A program made the position numbers and the translations under genes. Under the pieces are notes generated by a model. It was not told the origin of the DNA. It searched no databases and saw only the letters and a list, made by a program, of their open reading frames with translations. Positions 30,062 through 36,622 of a stretch of 64,000 bases of DNA are shown here, piece by piece; within the stretch, counting starts at the first letter, position 1; each line of letters opens with the position of its first letter. The stretch covers positions 1 to 64,000 of the forward strand of contig NZ_CP013443.1 in the NCBI RefSeq assembly GCF_001718835.1, given 5' to 3'. Origin of the DNA: Burkholderia cepacia (GTDB lineage: Bacteria; Pseudomonadota; Gammaproteobacteria; Burkholderiales; Burkholderiaceae).

Positions 30062-30813
30062 ACACGCCTCCGAACGAACACGACCTCCAGGCCTACGTCG
30101 ACGGCCAGCTCGACGACGATGCGCGCGCCGCGGTCGAGCGTTATCTCGCGCTGCATCCAGAGCGCGCGGAACAGGTGAAGCAATGGCAGCAGGATGCGCA
30201 GCGGTTGCGGGCCGCGCTCGAGAGCGTGCGGATGCCGGCGGATAACCCTGCGCTGGATCCCGCGGCGATCCGCGCACGACGCGCCGAACGCACACGGATG
30301 CGGTTCGCGATGGCTGCATCCTTTGTTCTCTGCGTTGGCCTCGGCACGTTCGGCGGTTGGCAGGCGCGCGGGTGGAATGCGCCGCCGGCGGTCGCGCCGA
30401 TGAGCGATGCGGTCGAGGCTTACCGGATGATGGTGGTCGATCGCAGCGCGCGAGCGGATGTCACGCCGGCGAGTGCGGGCGAGTTGCAGACTTGGCTCAC
30501 CCGTCGCGTCGGTTCGGGCGCGAAGCTGCCGGATCTGAGCGCGGCGGGGTTCAGGCCGGTTGGGGGACGTCTGTTCGCGACCGAACGCGGTGCGGCGGCG
30601 ATGGTGCTGTATGAAGACGATGCGGGACGCACGCTGAGCTTCTACGTGCGGCCGCCTGAGTCGGCGCATCGGCTGCTCACGGCCGGTGAGCGCGTCGATG
30701 GTGAGCTGCTCGCGCGCTATGGCTCACTGCACGGGCTCAACTATGCCGTGGTCGGAAAGGTGGACAGTCTCGGCGAGAAAGCCGTCGCGCGCGCGCTCGA
30801 CGAGCAGACGTGA
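30058..30813 (+). CDS. Membrane-anchored anti-sigma factor
   Basis: 251 residues starting inside the sigma stop codon. The N-terminal cytoplasmic part (EHDLQAYVDGQLDDDARAAVE) is the usual anti-sigma helix bundle but has no zinc-binding Cys pair. A single membrane helix lies at about 83-101 (FAMAASFVLCVGLGTFGGW). The remaining 150 residues form a periplasmic sensor with no recognised ligand site. It would hold the ECF sigma inactive until an envelope or oxidative signal arrives. Confidence 0.85.
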   Translation: MNTPPNEHDLQAYVDGQLDDDARAAVERYLALHPERAEQVKQWQQDAQRLRAALESVRMPADNPALDPAAIRARRAERTRMRFAMAASFVLCVGLGTFGGWQARGWNAPPAVAPMSDAVEAYRMMVVDRSARADVTPASAGELQTWLTRRVGSGAKLPDLSAAGFRPVGGRLFATERGAAAMVLYEDDAGRTLSFYVRPPESAHRLLTAGERVDGELLARYGSLHGLNYAVVGKVDSLGEKAVARALDEQT

Positions 30814-30825
30814 TCGGCGCGACGC

Positions 30826-30994
30826 CCAAATTAACGACGCCGAGCAGCGCATTGAATTGTCCGAGCCGTGGAATCAGAAATGGCTACCAGGACGGCATGA
30901 CCAAAAGATTGCTGGTTTGAACGGTCGCCTTCAGAATCTGCACGATGACCACAATAGGAAATGTACGCGGAAATGTCATCAAAAGAGCAGTTGA
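30826..30994 (+). pseudogene. Possible C-terminal tail of a lost polymorphic toxin
   Basis: Frame AQINDAEQRIELSEPWN...QNLHDDHNRKCTRKCH-stop begins abruptly after the anti-sigma gene and overlaps the ankyrin gene start by 34 bp. Its codon use is unlike its neighbours (cta, cca, att, aaa). A toxin 3' end running into the start of its immunity gene is the standard layout of polymorphic toxin systems. No family is recognised and no start codon exists, so this is inference. Confidence 0.4.
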
Positions 30995-31347
30995 AATCTG
31001 TTTTTGAGAAGTACAAGACCCATCCCGAATTCCTTGGACTTGAACTGACTGATCCAAATCAACGAGGGGCGGTGGATGATACGCTCTTGCATCTCGCCGC
31101 GCGCAAGGGGGCCATTGAAGATATGAAAGTGCTGATTGATGCCGGCGCCGATGTGAACATTGCGGGCGATCTGGGCAATACGCCACTTCATCAGGCGGCA
31201 ATGATGAAGCAATTGGAATCGGTGAAATTTCTTTTGACGCTTGGCGCCAAGAAACAGCTGAATAACGAGTTCGACCAGACGCCACTGGATGTCGCCAAGA
31301 TTACTGAAAACGCCGAAATCATTCGTCTTCTCGAAAGGTGGCGATGA
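30961..31347 (+). CDS. Ankyrin-repeat protein, putative orphan immunity
   Basis: 128 residues. Three ankyrin repeats are visible: VDDTLLHLAARKGAIEDM, LGNTPLHQAAMMKQLESV and FDQTPLDVAKITENAEII (starting about residues 37, 71 and 104), preceded by a short helical cap. The start may be the ATG at 30961 or at 30973. Low-GC codon choices set it apart from the flanking sigma operon. Small ankyrin proteins frequently serve as immunity proteins in polymorphic toxin loci; the toxin-like remnant just upstream fits that reading. Confidence 0.75.
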   Translation: MYAEMSSKEQLKSVFEKYKTHPEFLGLELTDPNQRGAVDDTLLHLAARKGAIEDMKVLIDAGADVNIAGDLGNTPLHQAAMMKQLESVKFLLTLGAKKQLNNEFDQTPLDVAKITENAEIIRLLERWR

Positions 31348-31621
31348 AATCAATCCGCATCACAGCCCGGACATGAGCCAATGGAACATCTCTTCTCTAA
31401 CGCCCCGACTACCTGTCAGATCGAGTTCCGGCTAATACAGATGAGCCGAATTGGATGACAAGCATCAATCCCCCGAACTGGCAGCGGAAGCTGCAAGGCT
31501 ACTTCGGGAGAAATTTGGATAGAAGATTTCAGCACCAAGTGTAGTCTCGGCGAGAAAGCCATCGTGCGCACCGGATGACACGGTGCACCCGACCAGAGCC
31601 ACGCACGCTCACCATTCGATT

Positions 31622-31662
31622 GCACAGCGTTTCGAGTCCTTTTGGGGGTGGATATCCACAAC
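31622..31662 (+). repeat. Interspersed repeat copy A
   Basis: Begins GCACAGCGTTTCGAGT and ends GGATATCCACAAC; one base shorter than the other copies. The end carries ATATCCACA, one mismatch from the DnaA box. Confidence 0.7.
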
Positions 31663-31716
31663 AAGCGCGGCGACTCGACGCTTTCATCCGGGAGCATTCA
31701 CCCTCACCTTCGGAAT

Positions 31717-31758
31717 GCACAGCATTTTGAGTGGTTTCGGAAGCCGGATATCCACAAC
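31717..31758 (+). repeat. Interspersed repeat copy B
   Basis: Begins GCACAGCATTTTGAGT and ends GGATATCCACAAC, 42 bp. The best match to copy C, about seven differences by eye. Confidence 0.75.
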
Positions 31759-31885
31759 GAACACGACAACCCGGCCGACCGCTTTCTCCCGATTGAAACA
31801 CCCCGGCAAACTGCACGGAACGACCGCCTGCAGGCCGATTGCCGCGATGCGGTCAACCGCAGGCATCGACCCTCACCTTTCCGAT

Positions 31886-31927
31886 TCACAGCATTTCGAG
31901 TTATTTCGCAGGCCGGTTATCCACAAC
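31886..31927 (+). repeat. Interspersed repeat copy C (perfect DnaA box)
   Basis: Begins TCACAGCATTTCGAGT and ends GGTTATCCACAAC. TTATCCACA at 31917-31925 is a perfect DnaA box. Confidence 0.75.
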
Positions 31928-32028
31928 GATCGACACAACATGACCGCCTCTCGCCCTTGACCTGGCGCGGCCTCTTCGAGAAATAGCCGGTAGCGCGACG
32001 ACCATCGCGCGGTCGCGCACGATACCAC

Positions 32029-32070
32029 ACACAGAATTTCCGACTGCTTCTGAGATCGATTGTCCACACC
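32029..32070 (+). repeat. Interspersed repeat copy D (diverged)
   Basis: Begins ACACAGAATTTCCGACT and ends ATTGTCCACACC. Same length and register as the other copies, more mismatches. Confidence 0.55.
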
Positions 32071-32190
32071 CCGGTGATAGCGCCGAGCGCCTGACGGCGC
32101 TCTGCTTCGTTCCGACGGCTTCCGCTTCGCATCACTTACAGGTTGAACTGCGGGATTCAATGACGTCGCCCAAGCTTGCGATCGGGCCAG

Positions 32191-32232
32191 GCACAGCATT
32201 TTCATACCGTTTCACTATCGGATATCCACAAC
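32191..32232 (+). repeat. Interspersed repeat copy E
   Basis: Begins GCACAGCATTTTCAT and ends GGATATCCACAAC, 42 bp, in the same direction as A-D. Confidence 0.65.
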
Positions 32233-32440
32233 CCGAACCACGGCGTCATTGGCCTCCCGCACTTCGATGCGAACATCCCGTCCACACGCGTCAGCCAGAA
32301 ACGCAATCGAACCATCCCGAGTGCTCATGAGATGGCCCGCCCGCCAACACATTGCCGAGCCGCAACGCCTCCCGGACGATCGCGTCGAGATCCGCGCACA
32401 ACGGCGCCGGTTGCTTGAATGACATCGTGACCGCGCTCAT

Positions 32441-33157
32441 TCACCCCCCGGTGTCGGCGTCCATCACGCCGCTGCGCCGCAGCACCTCCCGCAGACAAAC
32501 CGGGCAGACCCGCTCTCCGGCGTCCCACAGCTTCACGAACGCCGCCTCGCTGTCGATTCGAAACGTCGACCCGACGATATCGATATCGGGCCCGCAAACA
32601 CGGCGCAGAAACGCTTCGTCGAACCAGTACCCGTGCTCATGGTTCACCGATGCCTTGATCACCCGCACCACATGACGATCGCGCACGACGTCGATCGACA
32701 GGATCGCTTCCTCGATGTCCGGCGACGTTCGCGTCGGAAGGATGAGCCCGTGGAGCTCGCATCGCGCGTGATTGCTTGGCCATTTCGCGTTGGCCGCGAC
32801 GACCGACGTGTCGAACGCCTGCTCCGTCGACGTCGGTTCATCAGGCGCTTCACCGGATCGCACGAGCAGCTCGTCCATGCAGGCCGAACAGGCGTACGCG
32901 CGCAGGCGCTCGAGCGCCGCGATCTTCGGAAAGGCCGTCACGTGCGCGACGTTGTCGATGAAGGTCGCATCGACGTCGTGTTCGTCGAGTTCGGCACGCA
33001 GCATCCACATGTCCCGGCTGTACTTGGGCCGGTCGAGCGAGACCTTGACGAGCTCGCCGGGCGCGAATTGCCCGCGTATGCGAAGGCGTGCGGCGATGCC
33101 TTTCGACGTCGTCCTGACGCGGCCGATACCGTGACGGCGGCAGATGTTCGGTCCCAT
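32441..33157 (-). CDS. Unrecognised protein with duplicated CxxH/CxxC zinc-site pattern
   Basis: 238 residues. No family recognised. Four putative metal-binding pairs occur in the order ICRRHG (near 5-10), CSACMDELLVRSG (near 92), RCELHGLIL (near 132) and CPVCLREVLRRSG (near 218). The two halves therefore look like a tandem duplication, each opening with CxxH and closing with CxxC followed by a similar helix ending RSG. The start overlaps the stop of the 62-residue gene upstream (TGATG), so they are coupled. Set in a run of small minus-strand genes that includes Imm53, it may be an immunity or accessory protein; that is inference. Confidence 0.65.
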   Translation of the reverse strand: MGPNICRRHGIGRVRTTSKGIAARLRIRGQFAPGELVKVSLDRPKYSRDMWMLRAELDEHDVDATFIDNVAHVTAFPKIAALERLRAYACSACMDELLVRSGEAPDEPTSTEQAFDTSVVAANAKWPSNHARCELHGLILPTRTSPDIEEAILSIDVVRDRHVVRVIKASVNHEHGYWFDEAFLRRVCGPDIDIVGSTFRIDSEAAFVKLWDAGERVCPVCLREVLRRSGVMDADTGG

Positions 33158-33345
33158 CACCGGCTCCCGTCGTCAGCATCGTGCGCGTCACCCTGGATCA
33201 GGTCAGGCGATCGAGCATCCATCAATGCGACGGCCAAATCGCCGGACTCGGCCGCAATCGTCGCCTCGTCGAAACGTTCGGGAGACAGCGTGTACGGTTC
33301 CCGCCCGGTTATCGGGAAACCACTTGCCGATCGACTTTTCGTCAT
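33157..33345 (-). CDS. Small unrecognised protein coupled to the zinc-site gene
   Basis: 62 residues, MTKSRSASGF...DDGSR. It has AGGTGA 7 bp before its ATG, and its stop is fused to the next start (TGATG), both favouring real translation. No domain is recognised; the sequence is acidic in its second half. It could act mainly as a leader that couples translation of the 238-residue protein. Confidence 0.5.
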   Translation of the reverse strand: MTKSRSASGFPITGREPYTLSPERFDEATIAAESGDLAVALMDARSPDLIQGDAHDADDGSR

Positions 33346-33375
33346 TTCGAAGTCACCTGATTCGCGCCGTATGCA

Positions 33376-33417
33376 ACACAGCGTTTGCGACTGGTTCGCT
33401 CGCGCTTATCCACATCC
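33376..33417 (+). repeat. Interspersed repeat copy F (perfect DnaA box)
   Basis: Begins ACACAGCGTTTGCGACT and ends CTTATCCACATCC, same register as copies A-E but 1.1 kb away, lying between two groups of small genes. TTATCCACA at 33406-33414 is a perfect DnaA box. Confidence 0.65.
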
Positions 33418-33489
33418 AACCGACCCGAGCCGCACGAATCATCGGCGCATCTTCGCGTGACGAACGCTTCACCATCCATATTCCCTCGT

Positions 33490-33738
33490 TCACGCGACAA
33501 GCCACCGGACGATGTCGGCCATATCGCTGTCCGACAACGCGCCGATCCGGTCGACGAACACCCCGTAGTCGAGATCGAATTTCACGTTGAACCGCTCGCC
33601 TTTGTAGCGGCAGCACAAGACGTCGGCTTCGGGGATCGTTACGCGCTGTTCGAGGACGATGTCGCCGGGATGCTGCCGCAGGCGCCGCGTGACGACCTCG
33701 ATATCGAGCGCATCCAGTTGCTTGGCCTGGGTCGTCAT
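33490..33738 (-). CDS. Small unrecognised protein, putative immunity/accessory
   Basis: 82 residues, MTTQAKQLDALDIEV...ADIVRWLVA. GGGGAG stands 5 bp before the ATG, and its start overlaps the stop of the preceding gene by 4 bp (ATGA). It contains the segment CCRYKGERFNVKFDLDYG and ends in a short helix; no named family. Size, coupling and position in a cluster with Imm53 suggest an orphan immunity gene. Confidence 0.6.
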   Translation of the reverse strand: MTTQAKQLDALDIEVVTRRLRQHPGDIVLEQRVTIPEADVLCCRYKGERFNVKFDLDYGVFVDRIGALSDSDMADIVRWLVA

Positions 33739-34187
33739 TGCCGCTCCCCGTTCGTCGTCCTCGCGAGCGGCAATCCGCCCGCGTGCGGTGCAATGCCCGA
33801 TTCGTTCCGCTTCACCCGTCGCAACGACATGCAGCCGATCACCGCATGGTCGGCAACGGTGATTAACACCACGACGAGATGCGTCACCGTATCGACAACG
33901 AACCAGACGATCCGCTCGTCGTCGTCGAGCCCGTCGACCGCCGCCTTCGCTTCGACGAAGCCATGATGTTCGCGGCCCTGTTCGTCGAACAGGCCGATCC
34001 TCAGCGCGAGCAGCCCGCTCATGCCGATGCGGGTGTATTCATCAAGATTCCAGTCGCATCGCAGCCGCTCGTCCAGCCCGCCCTCCGCGATGGCCTGGGC
34101 GAGTACGTCACGTGCCGCTCGGCTGAAGTCTTCTCGCGCGACCACAGCGTCGAAATCGACATGGGTCGCAAGGTTGTGCATCTTCAT
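33735..34187 (-). CDS. Unrecognised protein in the orphan-immunity cluster
   Basis: 150 residues from the ATG at 34187 (MKMHNLATHVDFD); the frame is open further upstream, but that part overlaps the Imm53 gene in another frame. A basic/acidic N-terminal half (REDFSRAARDVLAQAIAEGG) is followed by LLALRIGLFDEQGREHHGF and a hydrophobic stretch IVWFVVDTVTHLVVVLITVADHAVI that could be a buried strand-pair or a membrane segment. It is 37 bp after Imm53 and overlaps the next gene by 4 bp. Function unknown. Confidence 0.55.
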   Translation of the reverse strand: MKMHNLATHVDFDAVVAREDFSRAARDVLAQAIAEGGLDERLRCDWNLDEYTRIGMSGLLALRIGLFDEQGREHHGFVEAKAAVDGLDDDERIVWFVVDTVTHLVVVLITVADHAVIGCMSLRRVKRNESGIAPHAGGLPLARTTNGERQ

Positions 34188-34224
34188 CGGCGAATGCCCG
34201 TCATCCAGAACGATCGGCGGCGCA

Positions 34225-34506
34225 TCACGCGTCCTTGATCCAGTCGGCCGCAAGCACCAGCAGCTCAGGCAGATTGCCGGGGCCGCCATACCCGGCAAAC
34301 GCCGTGTCGGTCGCGCGGATCGAGATCCAGTCCATCTCGTCGCGCTCCACATGGAGGTCGAGTGGCTTGCCGTCCGATGCGCCATCGATCTTCACGCGCC
34401 AGCCCGGGTTGTCGATATTGGCGATCTCGATACCGTGCGCATGCTCCCAGACGCCATTGCATCGGGACGCGTACCAACGTTGTAAAGCGGTCAGCGGATC
34501 GGTCAT
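34225..34506 (-). CDS. Imm53-family immunity protein (orphan)
   Basis: 93 residues from the ATG at 34506. It matches the Imm53 pattern of polymorphic toxin immunity proteins: LQRWYASRCNGVWEHAHGI at the start, then IDNPGWRVKID in the middle and an acidic C-terminal helix LPELLVLAADWIKDA. No toxin gene lies upstream, so it is an orphan. First gene of a coupled minus-strand set (34506-33490). A longer frame upstream is ignored because it crosses the AT-rich DnaA-box region and lacks family similarity. Confidence 0.8.
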   Translation of the reverse strand: MTDPLTALQRWYASRCNGVWEHAHGIEIANIDNPGWRVKIDGASDGKPLDLHVERDEMDWISIRATDTAFAGYGGPGNLPELLVLAADWIKDA

Positions 34507-34649
34507 GTGCAGGAGATTAGTAATCGAGCGGACGATCTTTTCTGTGACCCGATGCTGAGCCGTGTTGTTTGCCGGCGTGATGGAAAAAGCGTCCGCTGCG
34601 TCGATGTGCGCGATTCTACAGAGGAATTCGCACCGCTCGCGGGTGCCGG

Positions 34650-34691
34650 CCACAGCATTCCAGGTCGTTTGTGCACGGATCACAGTCACCG
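34650..34691 (+). repeat. Degenerate interspersed repeat copy G
   Basis: CACAGCATTCCAGGTCGTTT keeps the register of the first half of copies A-F; the second half has decayed. Upstream of Imm53. Confidence 0.35.
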
Positions 34692-34714
34692 CCCTGTGGT
34701 TCTCCAATGGTTTT

Positions 34715-34958
34715 GACTGGATGTGTATATAAACGTAGTAATAGTTAACAAGCCCCGCTCCGCGCTGTGGATAACTCCCCAAATGCACTGGAAAATCAAC
34801 GCGATGCCGAATTCATAACCGCACGAAATTCGCCTGCACAGCTCTGTGGAGCACAGAACAACTTTTGGCGCGTTGCACAGGCCGCACAGATATCCTCAAT
34901 CGTTCCACTGTGAGTCCAGAGGCTTCCGAAGCGGTTATCCAGAGGGAAATGTGGATAA
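34715..34958. promoter_or_regulatory. AT-rich stretch with DnaA boxes
   Basis: An unusually AT-rich run at about 34715-34752 (contains TGTATATAAACGTAG and TAATAGTTAACA) is followed by perfect DnaA boxes in reverse orientation, TGTGGATAA at 34766-34774 and 34950-34958, plus a one-mismatch box TTATCCAGA at 34935-34943. The layout resembles a DNA-unwinding element beside DnaA boxes. It lies in the 463-bp gene-free gap between Imm53 and the GT87 gene and may equally be a promoter region. Confidence 0.45.
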
Positions 34959-34969
34959 CCCGACGGCCC

Positions 34970-36220
34970 CTACGCGTTTCCCTGTGCAATGCAGCGCACG
35001 GCAACGTCACCGCCAACGCCGGTCCGCCTGACGATCACGGCGAGCAGCGCAAGCATCACGACCGGCATCACGTTACCGGCCTGCCAGCCCGCGGGCAGGA
35101 AAAAGATCGCGGGCGACACCCACGCGGCGACCATCACCGGCAAATCGCCGTGCCGCCAGCCGTGACGCGCGCCGTCCTTCCATAGATACAGCAGCGGTAA
35201 CGCGAGCCACACGAAGTCGTAGGACAGCAGATAAGGCGGGCCCATCAAGCTCGCCGCCGCGAGCGCCGCGGCGCGCAATTCATAGCGCGCCTGCTTGACC
35301 CACAACATGGCCACGGCAGCGATCGCAAGTGTTGCGACAGTGCCATGCAACGCGAATGCATGGTCGGTTGTGAGGCCGGCGCGGCGCGCGGCGCCGAACA
35401 CCGTCGGCATCCCGGTCGGCCACATCGCCGCGCGATCGGCGATATACGTGCCGAACGCGGAGGCCGAATCGAAGAACCGCGCATACGTGTCGAAGCCGAG
35501 CAGCGCGCCCGCCACCACGCAAAACACGCCCGCGGCAATTGCCGCGGCCGCGAACGCGCGCCACTGCCGGCCGCAGAGCAACGCGACGGGAATCGCGATC
35601 GCGAGCTGCGGCTTGATCGCGAGCAGCCCGAAGCACACGCCCGCGAGTCCGGGCCGCCGGCGCAGCGCGGCGAGCCCGAAGCCCATCAGCGCGGCCGTCA
35701 GGAACGAGTTCTGGCCGGCGGCGCCGGCGATCCACGCGGCGGGAAACGCGAGCGCGACGAACCAGAACGCGGCCGGCGCGCGCGCTTTGACGATCCGCGC
35801 GCAGGACCACGCGGCAAGCGCGAGCCCGGTGACCAGGAACACGATGTACGACCATGTAAACGGGAGCCACGCGAGCGGCCGAACGACGAGCAGGAACGGC
35901 GGCGGATACACCCACGGCGTCGGGAGTGCAGTGGCGTTGGATGTGGAGCCTTGCAGCGGCCGCGCGATGCGCGCCAGCAACGTCCAGTCGAACGCGCTGG
36001 CGGCGCCGTGCTGGATCGACAGCGACGACGCGCTCCAGAACACCGCGAAATCCCAGCCGAGCGCCCCGAAATACGGGTGGTGCAGCACGTATGCGCCCCA
36101 CACGCGGATGAACAGGAAGACCAGGTCGGCGATCAGCACGAGGCCCGCATAAAACATCACGCGGTCGCGCGTGAGCCAGCGGCCGGGCGGTGCGGCATTG
36201 GGTTCGGGCGAAGTCTGCAT
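34970..36220 (-). CDS. GT87-family membrane glycosyltransferase (DUF2029)
   Basis: 416 residues with about ten membrane helices. Signature features: WDFAVFWSASSLSIQHG near the first periplasmic loop, PTPWVYPPPFLLVVRPL, GQNSFLTAALMGFGLAALRRRP and KPQLAIAIPVALL, all typical of GT87/DUF2029 polyprenyl-phosphate mannose-type transferases. The substrate is unknown in Burkholderia. The gene is monocistronic and divergent from the tRNA, and borders the repeat-rich region. Confidence 0.85.
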   Translation of the reverse strand: MQTSPEPNAAPPGRWLTRDRVMFYAGLVLIADLVFLFIRVWGAYVLHHPYFGALGWDFAVFWSASSLSIQHGAASAFDWTLLARIARPLQGSTSNATALPTPWVYPPPFLLVVRPLAWLPFTWSYIVFLVTGLALAAWSCARIVKARAPAAFWFVALAFPAAWIAGAAGQNSFLTAALMGFGLAALRRRPGLAGVCFGLLAIKPQLAIAIPVALLCGRQWRAFAAAAIAAGVFCVVAGALLGFDTYARFFDSASAFGTYIADRAAMWPTGMPTVFGAARRAGLTTDHAFALHGTVATLAIAAVAMLWVKQARYELRAAALAAASLMGPPYLLSYDFVWLALPLLYLWKDGARHGWRHGDLPVMVAAWVSPAIFFLPAGWQAGNVMPVVMLALLAVIVRRTGVGGDVAVRCIAQGNA

Positions 36221-36435
36221 GCATGCGCCTCCGGTCGGTCGATCGGCTCGCCCGAGCGCTCCGGGACGAAACCGCGCCTCGATCAGCGGCCCATCTTATC
36301 GGAAGCGGCGCGCCGACACTCACCTCGCTTACCCTTGGCGCACGCGGCTCCCGGCCACGCGCACCCCCCATCCAAAAAATTTGCATCGAAACACTTGTGC
36401 TCCGCACCAACCCTGTCTATAATCTACGCCTTCTT

Positions 36436-36512
36436 AGGCTCGTAGCTCAGCTGGTTAGAGCACCACCTTGACATGGTGGGGGTCGTTGGTTCGAGTCCAA
36501 TCGAGCCTACCA
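36436..36512 (+). tRNA. tRNA-Val (anticodon GAC)
   Basis: 77 bases including an encoded CCA. Acceptor AGGCTCG (36436-36442) pairs with CGAGCCT (36502-36508). The anticodon stem CCACC/GGTGG encloses loop TTGACAT with anticodon GAC. The T arm has GTTGG-TTCGAGT-CCAAT. No duplicated 3' end of the tRNA was seen nearby. Confidence 0.95.
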
Positions 36513-36578
36513 ACGCACAATAGAAGGGGTCCGGCAGCGTGCATTGCCCACAGGCAACGCGGCTCGCCAAACGATCAG

Positions 36579-36613
36579 ACGCCGCGCGGCAAGTCCGCGC
36601 GGCGTTTTTCTTT
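36579..36613 (+). terminator. Terminator after tRNA-Val
   Basis: 11-bp stem ACGCCGCGCGG (36579-36589), loop CAAGT, CCGCGCGGCGT (36595-36605), then TTTCTTTT. Placed between tRNA-Val and the convergent epimerase gene. Confidence 0.85.
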
Positions 36614-36622
36614 TAGGCCGTC

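Larger units (their letters stand above)
31348..32440. other. Non-coding region with five copies of a 42-bp interspersed repeat
   Basis: No supported gene in about 1.1 kb. It contains five same-direction repeat copies (31622, 31717, 31886, 32029, 32191) at intervals of 95, 169, 143 and 162 bp. The sequence between them is not itself repeated, apart from a short CTCACC-TTC lead-in before the first three. Confidence 0.7.

Noticed and set aside
29384..30319. Upstream extension of the catalase frame
   Set aside because: It would cross both ECF promoters and run antisense through the sigma factor; the ATG at 29383 has a good ribosome binding site.
31622..32232. CRISPR array
   Set aside because: Repeat copies are diverged and spaced 50-130 bp apart with uneven intervals; no cas genes.
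34507..34788. N-terminal extension of the Imm53 protein
   Set aside because: It crosses the AT-rich DnaA-box region and shows no similarity; Imm53 begins at the ATG 34506.
36436..36512. tRNA-Val as the attachment site of an integrated island
   Set aside because: No integrase and no second copy of the tRNA 3' end seen on either side.
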